NCBI GenBank assembly: GCA_021613535.1
Contig: CP075495.1
Location: forward strand, 10,974,001 to 11,038,000
Origin: Adineta vaga
Lineage: Eukaryota > Rotifera
DNA length: 64,000 bases
Direction: 5' to 3'
Part shown: in pieces, positions 53,265 to 64,000 of the stretch
How the letters are laid out: every line of letters starts with the position of its first letter
Position numbering within the stretch: position 1 is the first letter of the stretch
Notes under the pieces: generated by a model
Database searches by the model: none
What the model was told of the DNA's origin: nothing
Seen by the model: the letters and a program-made list of their open reading frames with translations, nothing else
Position numbers and translations under genes: made by a program

Positions 53265-56200
53265 ATGGCACATAGTAAGGTAAATTAGATAGTTAGAATA
53301 TCTAAGACTTCATTTGGTGACTTTGTTTGTTTGTTTGTTTGTCTGTAGGAAGCATTAGCACTTGTTGTTGATATTGGTGCTGGAATGTGTGATGCAATAC
53401 CAGGATATGATTCACCGTTACAGATGGCATCTGATATTCTTCAAATGATTGTTCAACGTAAGGTATGTATCATCGTATAATCAAAGATTTCTTGTAAATT
53501 TTATTTATTTATTAATATTAAGAAATCATTCATAGAAGATCGTATTGTTTAATATCTATTGAAAGTAATATTTATTTGAGTTTTATAACTTTTATATTCT
53601 TGCTTTGATGATAACTGATCGCTTCTAATAATAAACAACAACAACAGTATTCGAGAAGTTCAACTTAGTAATTAGCATACTCTTTGCTTTCGAGAAAAAA
53701 ATAGCTTGTTGATTTAAATTATCATTAAGTTAAATTATTCGTTTATACGTATCTGTTGTTTGCTTACAATTTCTTGCTTTTGTCTTACTATTTTTTCCTC
53801 TTATTATTGATTATTCTTTTTCTATGAATAGATGTTTCAAGAGAGTAAAGATGAATTAGCATTGATTCTCTATGGTGCTGATGAATCAAACAATGATTTA
53901 GCCGATGAAGATAATTATCGTAATATTAATGTTGTCTTTCCACTTTCACCAGCAAATTGGCATCTATTTGAAGAAATACAAAAAATCAAACCTGGCAATA
54001 ATCCGGCTGATTGTAAAAAATACTATTCGTTTGATAGATAGATCGATCATTGAATTGAACTTTGCTTTTCTAGTGGTGGATGCTGTTGTTGTTGCTGCCG
54101 ATCATCTTCGTCGTGAGACTGAGTGAGATGAATACGAACAAGTTTTCGATTAGAAAAAAAATATTTATTTGCAGAGGAAAACATGGTTTTGCAGCAAAAC
54201 GTGTGATGTTATTTACGAATGCAGCAACAACATTTAGTGATCATAGTCTTAAAACAATTCTGGATTCTCTTCGACGTCAAGATATTATTGTAGATGCTAT
54301 TGGTCCAACATGGGGTCAAGCAGATGAAGATGATAATCAAGAAAATAATTATTCCGATTCACCGATAGAATTAAATGGGCATGATAATGATGAAGAACAG
54401 TCAGATGCTGCTCGTCCAACAACAAATGGCCATCAGAATCATCAAACTCAGAAGAAACCTTTAACACAACAACAACAAACGGGTATTCGAGTTATTGGTG
54501 AAATTGTTAATAATACTGAAGGAACTTTATTTACATTTCGGTATGTTTTCAGGGAGAAAAAAAGAGACGTCTTGATCTCTATTTCTTTTCTCTTTTTCTA
54601 GAGAAGCATTAACTATTCTCAGTGTTCATCAATCAAAAATAGTCAAACCTACAGCAACGAAATATATCATGCAATTAGCTGATCTTAAATTACATATTTG
54701 TACTTATATTCAGGTTGAAATGAAATGACAATTAATATTAAAACTGTAACAACTTCTATTTTATATAGGTTAAAGATAATAAGCCCGGAATTTTTCGTTT
54801 TAAAAAAGTGTATGCACGTGATCCAACAACAGAAATAAAAGTTGATCGTGGACGTTATACGAAAGATGAACAAGATCAAGAAATTGAAAAAGAAGAATTA
54901 ACAGATGGCTTTCGTTATGGCACAACATTTGTACCGATTAATAAAGAAACACTTGATGAAATGAAGTATCAAAGTGAAAAATGTTTCTCTATTATCGCAT
55001 TTTCCGATGCAAATATGGTATGTCAGATTTCTTTCTTTTTCGAATGATATTTTCTTATCTGATGCACTGTATTTTGTTTTAGATGAAGCGAAGTTTATAC
55101 TTAGGTGATACTGTTTATGAAGTAATTGCTGAAGCGAGTTTTGAAGTATGTATTCGTTGAATGAAAAATGAATGCTAGATTAAATGACTTTCATTAAGTA
55201 TTGAATAGTTAATTGCATATGATTATTTCTTTGAAAAGAAGAAATATCTTTTCTACTGTAATTTATTGCATTGTAGGAAGAAGCTCAAGCATTTGCTGGT
55301 CTTGTTCAAGCTATGTATGACACAAACACCGTTGCTATTGTTCGTAAATGTTTCAGCGAACGAAGTGCACCTGAACTTGGCTATTTACGTCCACATATTG
55401 CACACGATCATATTGTAAATCAAGAAATAGCTTGTATTGATAAGAGATATGGACACAAATGTTTTTCTATCTAGTGTATGTATTATATAAAATTACCATT
55501 TGCTGAAGATTTACGTGAGTTTGAATTTGATAATCTCGATGCAATTAAAAAGAACCATCCAAGCGATGAACAATTAAAATGTATTGATAATTTAATAACT
55601 GCAATGGATTTGACACATGCTGATCGAGGGTATGATTCAATTAACACTATAGGTAGATGTAAATTCATAATTGATTTTTCTCTACTTAGTGGTGAAGAAG
55701 CACTTCGACCAGAATATGTATTTAATCCATATATTCAACGAATGTTTCAAGTATGCTAATTTCAAAGATTTTCTGTAATTTAAATCGAATTTTAGTCCAT
55801 TGCTCGACGTGCTGTAACACCTGATGAACCATTGTCATTATCGAATACAATTATGGAAATGAATGATACATTATTACGATCACTTGCTGCGAAAAGTAAA
55901 CGAACATTAGATGCAATTCATGAAAAATTTGTTCTTCGAGATACGGATCGTCGACAAAAGATCACTACGGGTGATGCTTTGTTTGGTAATATTGATGGGT
56001 AAGATAAAACAAATTTTTTATGAAATTCGAAAGGAAAATTCTTTTGATTTAGTTCGTCAAAGAAACCTCGTCTAGATGAGAATGAAAATATTGAAGAACC
56101 AACAACGGACTCAGGAATTACAAATGCTGATTCTGCTTCTTTCGAAACTCAAGCAGCAGCAAAAAAGAAAGCAGCTATACGAAATGTTGGTACATTGCAC

Positions 56201-56742
56201 CAGTTGAAGATTTCAAATTTTTAATCGAACAAGGTTCACCATCACTTAATGAAGTCTGCAAACAAATGGCTAATCTTATTCTTGAATTAGTTAATAATTC
56301 CCATGGTGATGCATTATTTGAGAAAGCATTTCAATGTTTACAATGTTTACGTGAAACATGTATGAATAAATTAGAGCCAAAGCTTTTCAATGATTTAGAA
56401 TTCTTAATTAAAAAACAAGCATCAACGATCGATGGACGAAAAGATTTCTGGAAAAAACTTGTTGATGGTATGTTAATCTTAATTTAATACGACATGATTT
56501 CTTCAATGTTCGTCTTTTTTTATTAGAAAAATTTAGTTTAATTACCAATGAAGAATGTGTTGAATCAAATGTTATACCTATTGAAGCTATTAAATTTCTT
56601 GAAGAAGAAACACCTGCTGAAATTCTTAATAATGCTGGAACAACCAATGAACAAGATGGTGAAGATGAAGATCTGGTTAGTTTAAACGGTATTCAAAAGA
56701 AAAAAGTATCATTTTTATTTATTCTAGTTTGATCTTATTTAA
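53265..56742 (+). CDS. XRCC5: Ku80 (XRCC5) DNA end-binding protein, one frameshift
   Basis: Fifteen exons: 53265-53279, 53349-53462, 53832-54012, 54074-54122, 54175-54540, 54602-54713, 54769-55017, 55083-55145, 55277-55414, 55475-55629, 55690-55750, 55796-55998, 56053-56467, 56527-56675, 56728-56742. The product is about 761 residues with one missing base restored. An N-terminal vWA-like domain begins EALALVVDIGAGMCD. The Ku core beta-barrel includes FRYGTTFVPINKE, SLYLGDTVYEVIA and YYIKLPFAEDLREF. A helical C-terminal domain (about 610-735) follows, then an acidic tail, EDEDLFDLI. That tail matches the vertebrate Ku80 C-terminus (DDLLDMI) that recruits DNA-PKcs. Ku70/Ku80 threads onto broken DNA ends for end joining. 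Near 56190-56195 one base is missing, between NVGT and the APVEDFKFLI block. Read as given, the protein would stop there and lose the C-terminal domain. Confidence 0.88.
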
Positions 56743-56957
56743 ATCATAATTTCGTACAAATACACGTATACACGATTCGTCAATCATACATTTAGACAAT
56801 GAATTCCAAAGAAAAAAAAATCGTCATGTTTGTAAAACTTAGTTTCTTTTCTTTGACGTGAATTTCTGTCCGTCCTTGTCTTTTGTTATTGTAAAAAAAT
56901 TAAACAAATACACCTCAACGAGTAACGTAGGTATTAATAGTTTATAAATAAAAGTAA

Positions 56958-58225
56958 TTACATAGCTAATGAAATATCTTCTTGTATTGATAATTTTGAA
57001 CTATATTCCGTTTTCATTTTCATACTACTTGTAATAGTTCGTATTGGTTGATCATTACTCAATGTCGTTTGATACAATGATCCAACATCATAAGTATCAT
57101 GTTCAGTTAATACAGCAACTAAACGATAGAATTGTAAGAAAAGAATAATGCCATTTTTACATGTGAAAAAGACTGTTGAATAACTTCGAACATCAAATTT
57201 AATAACAGCAACAAGACGAAGAGCTAATTGTGTTGCTGAACAACTCATGAGATTTAATTCATAGAGATACCATGCATCATTTTCAAATAAACGTTGCATT
57301 GGATAGAGAAGAAACATTCGTCGACGACGACGTTTTTTAATTGCATGACGAAAACTATCTAAATGTGCTGAACGATTGGTTTTACCAGCTGCTGATACAT
57401 TTGTAGCAAATTGTAATAATGACCATGATAGAACAGTTAATGTTGCTAATAACATTCGTTGAGAAGTAAGAACATGATCTTCATTCAATATTGTTAATAA
57501 GTCTACAATATCCGATGCAATTGACATATAAACAAGTAATAATTGTGATAAATTAGAACGACTTGTAATACCTTTTGGTAATAACCAACGACCAACAATA
57601 ATCAAAAATAAAAGTGATAATTCTAATGCCATTATTTTCGTATGTAAATCAACATTGACAGGAAGCTAATCGAAAAGCAAAAGAAAAGATGATGCGATTC
57701 AAATAGAGAAAAAAAAGAAAAGAAAAACAATTCATTTTTATACTTTTTTCAGTAGATCATTATAAGGTAATGCTTGACTCGGATAGAATTCATCAGTACC
57801 CATACGAATCATAAATTGATCGGAGAATGCTGTATTTGTACTATTACTACCTGTACGATAACTCGTTCGTCGTATATCAACACGACGCATTTCTAATAAC
57901 CATAAACATGGCATTGATGATAGGATAAAAATAAGAAACGAAGGTGAAAACCTAAATATACAGAATTTAAATTGCAAACAAAAATCGATATAAATCAATT
58001 GTCATACCATTTTGGTTCATGTCCTTGTCGTTCAATAATAGTAACAACAAGTTCAATCAATATAAATATCGTTCCACATAAATTCATCAAACACCAATAA
58101 TCTTTCATATCATCGTAAAGAAAATAAGTTGCAACTAAATTATGTGAACAAAATGCAAGACGTACAATCGTTGCTTGAAGAATATCAAACGATTGACAAA
58201 TACGATAATGGATTGTTGCAAGCAT
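56958..58225 (-). CDS. TMEM26: TMEM26-like multipass membrane protein
   Basis: Three minus-strand exons, 58225-58008, 57951-57744 and 57665-56958, give 377 residues (human TMEM26: 368). The W-FSPSFLIFILSSMPCLWLLE stretch matches the human [20 protein letters not shown] region. LLFLIIVGRWLLPKGITSR matches LLMLIIGRWLLPIGGGITR. LSQLLLVYMSIASDIVDLL and VLSWSLLQFATNV follow in the same order. Eight hydrophobic segments are visible. TMEM26 has no settled biochemical function; in mouse it marks beige adipocytes. The C-terminal tail is Ser/Lys-rich. The stop lies 215 bp from the Ku80 stop, with the genes converging. Confidence 0.88.
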
Positions 58226-59209
58226 TCGATTTCCCTTTTAATATCGTTTTAGTGAATGTCAATAATCATTATTTATATGTCATTTTTAACAATAGATTTA
58301 AAAAAGAAAAGAGAAAAATGCAGGAAAGAAATTTGTGTTTCTATTCATTAGCTTTTGACAAGTGTTAGTTGATTTGATGATGTTATTGTCATTGCCATTG
58401 ACAATCGACAGTGAACGACAACGACAAAATAACAGGAATAGCAGACAAACGAATTGCATGTCTACATTTTTGATTATCATTAGTAAATCGATTAGATATG
58501 AATGATCTCTCATGTACTTGATAATATCTCGATCTTTTCAAACGAATCAACTAATATGATTTTCATATTAGACACGATAATGAAATGTTTTCAAGAACGA
58601 AAATATAAATCAGATGTTGATCTTTATATTAGTACAAAAAAACTTGCCGATAGTTTCTATTTATGCATGGTACGAAAGAATATTTTAACATCAACTACAA
58701 TGAGAATATAATTTGTTAACAATAAAATTATATTTCTTGTAATACGAATAGTTATTGAGTTAATAAAGAGACAAAAAAAAGTAGTTTATTCTTTATTGTT
58801 TATTGATAGATAGATTATTTTTAGACATGCTTTTACATCGATATAATTTGACTGGAGGGAATAGAAATTAATCAATTACACTTCGTATTCAATTCAGTCG
58901 GTAAATGTCAATCATAGTGCATCTGTATATTAGAGAAGAGTATACTGAATTTGAACGTTCATAAATCTAAAATAAAAATAAAAACTTGTCAATATAATTA
59001 ATTATTCCTAATATTTGCCAGACAATCATCTGTTCTTTATATTTAGTACATGAAATAATCAATGCAAGAGTAATGTTTTTTCGTCGTGATCGAATACAAG
59101 GTTAATAGATCCCTGGATGTGAAGAAAGGTTCTAGAATACTAATTATCAACATTGATCTCTGATATCGAACTTGATAATTAAATTTGTTTGCATTCTAAT
59201 TATAATCAA
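58226..59209. other. Spacer between divergent TMEM26 and CatSper-like genes
   Basis: About 980 bp. An open frame at 58502-58711 (69 codons, polar/charged second half) is the only candidate coding piece. It has no recognisable domain and could be a relic or chance. Promoters of both genes must lie here. Confidence 0.4.
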
Positions 59210-61360
59210 ATGGTTTCAAAAAACGATTTCAACGACGAACATTTCGATATAGTTGATATCGATGAAGAAGATAAGGAAAAGAAAATTCATCAATGTATAT
59301 CGAATTCGTCATTTTCTGAGAATAGAAATGAACAATTCAATGATCTTCTAGCATTAAGTTCTCTAATATCACAGCCAGGCAATACAGATGATTTAACATC
59401 GTCTGAAAGTCGTTTGATACATTCGAAAATTCAACGTTTATTTCATTTTCTTGTGAATGATGTTTATAATGAATCAATGACTCGAGCACAAGGCGAACAA
59501 ATTTCAAATTTAACTCAAATTGATCATACATTGATAAATTTAAATCGAAATGCAACTTTAAAATTTCGAAATTATAAACAATTTCGTGAACAAGTTTGTT
59601 TGTTTGAATTCTGTTTTTCATAAAAAAAAGAATACAATCATTCTTTAGCTATTAGCATCTTCTAATATACGACGAAATACAAGTGAACCATTAAGAAATT
59701 CAATTGATCGAAAAACATACTTTAATCAAATGACAAATAATTTTAATTCACAATATCAATCATTGCGTTATCGCATTCATTGGCTTGTTCATAGTTCATT
59801 TTTTAAATGGTTCATCAGTATCGTCATTTGTTTAGATGCCGTAAGTTTAAACTTCATTATTTTATTAACTCATTGACAATATCATATTCATGCAGATTAG
59901 TGTAGCAATTACAGCAGAATATAGTGCACCAGATGATTCTCAAACGATGATTTATCGTATAGCTATATTTATTAATCGATGTATTTTATTTGTCTATTTA
60001 TTTGAATTAATTTTCAAATGGATTGGTATTTATCTCTTAATTATTCTAGTAGATAACGAGAATTTGTTTCTATTTAGATAATTTTACAAATTTTTGGTAT
60101 TCACCCGTTAATATTTTAGAATTCATTCTTACAGCTATATCATTAATTAATTTAATAAGTGAAATTTATATTGATACAACTGATGATACAAGTCTCGAGA
60201 TAAATAGAAAGTTTCATAATAATAATCACGATAAAAAAACAACTCATACTTTACAACGTATCAGGTAAACTAACATATTTTCTTCTCGTTAATTCGATAC
60301 ATAAAATGGACATTATCTATATTTGATATTTAGATCCTATGGTTCGATTTTATCACTATTTCGGACATTACGTATGTTACGTATTTTACGTATATTAGAA
60401 GTTGCATTTCGTTTTACACAAGTACGAATTGTATTTATTGCTTTAAGTCGTTCAGTGAAACTTATTTTTCATGTTGTTCTTCTAACAATTATAATCAATT
60501 ATTTTTTTGCATTGATTGCTCTTTATTTAACACAATTTGGATTGAATACAACATCGGAAGAACATAGCAAAAAGATAAATTTATTATTTGGAACAGGTTT
60601 TACAAAAAGCAATCTTTCTTTTTTGAAAAATCTCTCTCTCTCTATATATATATATATTCGTAGTACCTCGTGCATTTATAACTGTTTTTCGTTTATTTAC
60701 TAAAGATGAATGGTTCGAAATTAAATTAGAAATGTATTCTTTAAAAATCAATCCATTTATTATTGATCTATATGTTATTAGTTGGCTATTCTTTGGTGGT
60801 TATGTACTCAATCCATTGTTGATTGGAGCAATGGTAGATTTCTTTACTTCGATCGAAGAAAACTTTTTTGAGATTTGTTTGTTTCCGTACAGGTTGGAAC
60901 ATTTGATGAAACTCGAAAGGAATTAACTGAAGGTATTAAACATATCATATCGAAAACAGATCTAACATTAAATGAAACGAATTCAATGGAAAATGAATCA
61001 TCATCAACATTTTCTTCATTTCTTGAACATATCAATTCAATTGATACTGAAAATGATCGATTCGATGAATGGCTTCGTCTTACTTCGGATCAAATTCGTT
61101 TACTTAGTTAGTTATCAATATTTTATGATAATTTATGTTTGTTTTTAGTTCAGGATCGTACTGAAGTTCGATGGCCTATTTATACAGCATTTTATTATCT
61201 TCAATTACTTGAAATCTATTTTGAAAATCTTGTTGAACGACAATTATTATTTGATTTTTTTTCAATTCATTTACTAACATTACATGAGAGAGAAACGAAA
61301 TCTTTAAATCCACCAATACTTTCATCATCATCGTCGTCGTCATCGGACGATGAAGGATAA
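59210..61360 (+). CDS. CATSPER2: CatSper-family voltage-gated calcium channel alpha subunit (CatSper2-like)
   Basis: Eight exons: 59210-59593, 59649-59840, 59896-60025, 60078-60264, 60334-60596, 60664-60833, 60893-61106, 61149-61360. The product is 583 residues. It is a single six-helix voltage-gated domain. S1 lies near 175-200. S4 carries regularly spaced arginines (FRTLRMLRILRILEVAFR, about 307-325). The pore loop reads TVFRLFTKDEWFEI (about 392-405), with the T-x-D-x-W motif of CatSper pores. S6 ends IGAM, followed by FDETRKELTEGI. That last block parallels the CatSper2 post-S6 sequence (NIRKELNEEM). An acidic N-terminus and a Ser-rich C-terminus flank the channel. CatSper channels carry calcium into the sperm flagellum. 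The subunit assignment (2 rather than 3 or 4) is from remembered sequence only. Confidence 0.8.
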
Positions 61361-62724
61361 TTATAAACAGATGTTAACGAATATTTTCTCAATCTTCAAT
61401 CATTTATTTTAAAAACTACCGTTTGTACAATATGTGGCCGTGCATAACCCAATCGAACTAGAAGATATTCTAGAAAATAGAAGGCAGATTTATAATATAA
61501 AAAGAACTTATTTATTATATTATTTTACGGAATACAAATAGAAATTCTTCTAGAAATAATAATAATATAAAAACTGTTATCGTTAACATCACTTCTTGAG
61601 TTTTATATTCATTGAAAAGACGATATAGAGGAGAGATTGCTTTTATTTCACACAAATCTGTCATTGAATATAAGATTTGAAAAAAGCGCGTATTAACTAT
61701 TGATAACTAGACTTTCTTGTTTTTTCGCGTTATGCACCGATAACAAGTGTGGTACATAGTCAAGATGTCAAATGTACTACATTAGCCCGGTGTTAACGAA
61801 AAAAAAACTTTTCTTTCTATCTATACACAGACACATAGCCGCAAACGAATTTATTGCAGAGACAAAGAACAAAATATGTTTTCAATTTATTACTTTTCTT
61901 CTTTTTAATCTTTGATTAAATATTGAAGTTAACGAGAAACACGTGAAGAAGATAACAATTCGTACGATGACTAATGTACGTATAGGAAGTAAACAAACGT
62001 TAATTAATATCAATGATCCATATTGAATTGAATGTATTGATGAAAAAGACCGATTAGTTAGAAACAAGGACTCAAGACAGTAAAATTCTTAAAAGTGATG
62101 AATGCTATCATCTTCCGAAGCGAAATATGCATGTTTTATCTTTCATGACTTATTGTGTGTATACTGAACAGTTAGTAGAACAGTATCTGTTGTTGATTTA
62201 TATACATTTATAGTTACACCTCCAACTGCTAGCAATGAGCCTATTTTTTCTATTTAGTGTGCCTAGAATTGAATAATGTTACTTGAAAAAGCAAATGAAA
62301 TCTATATAGGTTAGCCATATTGTTTCAATCGAGTTTATCATTAATTCGTTTCTTTATTGTGTCTATAAGTGATAATATATACATGTATCATCTGTTTAGT
62401 TTCGTGTGTGTCATTAGATATTACGATAAAAATTATCTTTACAAAATGTACTTGAACGTGTTTTAGAAAAGTAAAACAATGCTAAGAAAGATATTTTAGT
62501 AGAGAAACTTGATATAAAGAAGAGTTTTCTTTAACTTTTCAAAATGAATCAAGTGATAATTTCAAGTGCATATTACATTAACCATATTGATTCTTTTCTC
62601 AACCTCTTTCTCGATGTATGTTTAACACACTTATTCCTATTGGTACATATTTTGGCCATAAGAAAATAAATTCATTGAATTCTTCAATCCGTCCGATTTG
62701 AAATAGAGTCTTCTTCATCTATAA
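61361..62724. other. Intergenic, no gene seen
   Basis: 1.36 kb between two rightward genes, AT-rich. No recognisable frame. It includes the CatSper-like 3' UTR and the RecQ promoter. Confidence 0.5.
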
Positions 62725-64000
62725 ATGGATTGTATTGTGGTTTCAGACGACGAGAATGATGAATTCGATGACCTCGAACTCATCACTGCTGCCGAGCAAT
62801 TCGATTCGGAGAATAAGTAGGGATGAAATGTAAATTTTCTTTAGTTTTCTTTCATTTCTTTTCGTCTCTTTAGTGCATCAAATAATAAAACTGATGAAGA
62901 TAACGAATTACTTACGATTGAATTAGAAATCTCGCAAATCGATGAAGAAATTTCTCGTCTTCGTCAAAAACGTTTACAATTAATTGTTCGACAACAAACA
63001 TTAAAAGATAAAATTCAATTAAATCAACGATCAACATTAGACACGAATCTTGTCGAACAATGGCAACGAACCGGTAAAGACATTCAAAGAAAATGTTCGA
63101 CTTTTATATACCTATCATATAATTCTTTAGATTTTCCTTGGAGTTCAAAAGTCGAAGAAGTTCGAACAACAATCTTCAAAATTTCATCATTTCGACAATG
63201 GCAACTTGAAACTATCAATGTCACTTTATCAAACCGTGATTGTATTCTAATCATGCCAACTGGTGGTGGTAAATCATTATGTTATCAATTACCAGCCATC
63301 ATATCAGATGGTAAATAGACAAAGACATTTCCATTTCTCTCAGATTTCGAATTATTTTTAGGCATAACTATTGTTGTTTCACCCTTGATATCTCTTGTTG
63401 AAGATCAGGTATATGCATTGAAAAATCTAAATATTGATGCACGTTCATTGAATACATCAACACCACGTGAGGAACAAACAGAAATTATGCATATACTTGA
63501 TGGAAAAAAGACGACTGATTCCACATTGAAGATACTTTATTTAACACCGGGTAAGAAAGAAGATGATGATTTAAATGAAGATAGAATATAACATGATTGT
63601 TGTAGAGAAAATTGCTAAAAGTAAAACGATCATGGCGAAATTACAGAAACTTTATGAAACCAATCGATTTGCTAGATTAATTGTCGATGAAGTACATTGT
63701 GTTTCACAATTTGGACATGATTTTCGTCCAGGTTTGAATTCTTATTCGATTGAAATTTGCATAATAATTCTTTTTCTTTTTATAAATACAATTTTTAGAT
63801 TATAAATATCTATCCATATTCAAACGGCAATTTCCTAATGTATCTATCTTAGGTTTAACTGCAACAGCAACAACTAAAGTTATCAATGATGTTCAACAAA
63901 TATTAAACATCTCGAATTGTATATTATTTCGTGCGCCATTCAATCGAAAGAATCTTTTCTATGAAGTTTTACATAAATCTGATGTTAGTAAAGATGCCTT
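62725..64000 (+). CDS. RECQL: RECQ1-type ATP-dependent DNA helicase, 5' part
   Basis: Six exons, the last cut by the window end: 62725-62816, 62874-63073, 63131-63310, 63362-63550, 63606-63731, 63799-64000. About 329 residues are visible. An acidic start is followed by a coiled coil (about 45-85, [20 protein letters not shown]). The helicase core then shows motif 0 ([10 protein letters not shown]), Walker A ([15 protein letters not shown]), motif Ia ([12 protein letters not shown]), DEVH box ([18 protein letters not shown]) and motif III (GLTATAT). The N-terminal coiled coil and the [10 protein letters not shown] block favour RECQ1/RECQL over BLM or WRN. RECQ1 is a 3'-5' helicase that restarts reversed replication forks. 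The RQC and C-terminal regions lie beyond the window. Confidence 0.92.

Noticed and set aside
56185-56206. Tiny intron to explain the Ku80 frame change
   Set aside because: The only GT..AG pair would make an intron of about 14 nt, too short to splice. It would also remove conserved residues.
59210-61360. Two-pore channel or NALCN-type channel
   Set aside because: Only one six-helix domain is present. The pore motif and post-S6 sequence fit CatSper better.

Overview
This window looks like ordinary single-copy nuclear DNA from a small, AT-rich animal genome. Most genes are cut into many short exons by GT..AG introns of about 45-80 bp. The gene set is animal: dishevelled, LAMTOR1, FAF1, a CatSper channel, TMEM26, calcyphosine-2 and classical Ras. 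The AT richness, tiny introns, tight gene spacing, divergent 7TM receptor and intronless oddities fit a rotifer, most likely a bdelloid (inference, about 0.75). I see no transposase, reverse transcriptase, telomeric repeat, CRISPR array or prokaryotic operon.

Layout, left to right: a 7TM receptor (+); a region with candidate alternative first exons leading into a 16-exon LIMA1/EPLIN-like LIM protein (+); an intronless glycosyltransferase-like gene (-); a MUL1-like mitochondrial E3 ligase (+); an M17 aminopeptidase (+); classical Ras (+); TMEM230 (+) converging on a DHHC palmitoyltransferase (-); a secreted Cys-rich protein (+); calcyphosine-2 (-); LAMTOR1, a UAS-only FAF1 paralogue and complete FAF1 (all +, closely spaced); dishevelled, EXOSC6/MTR3 and ERI1 (all -); a 5.3-kb stretch without a convincing gene; an orphan Ser-rich protein (+); an SLC20 phosphate transporter and Ku80 (+); TMEM26 (-); a CatSper2-like channel (+); and the 5' half of a RECQ1-type helicase (+, cut by the window end).

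Functional themes are loose. DNA maintenance is represented by Ku80 and RecQ. RNA 3'-end trimming is represented by ERI1 next to EXOSC6, only about 130 bp apart in the same direction. Membrane and lysosome signalling is represented by Ras, DHHC, LAMTOR1, TMEM230 and MUL1.

The main surprises are these. (1) Five otherwise intact genes each carry one apparent single-base frameshift, which points to consensus error or decay of one gene copy. (2) FAF1 is duplicated in tandem as a UAS-only copy with matching exon lengths. (3) The LIM gene has up to three phase-compatible first exons. (4) A sperm-type CatSper channel sits in what looks like an asexual lineage. (5) Ku80 keeps a C-terminal acidic/hydrophobic tail encoded by a 15-nt last exon.

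All gene models were built by hand from reading frame, splice sites and remembered family motifs. No search or alignment was run.
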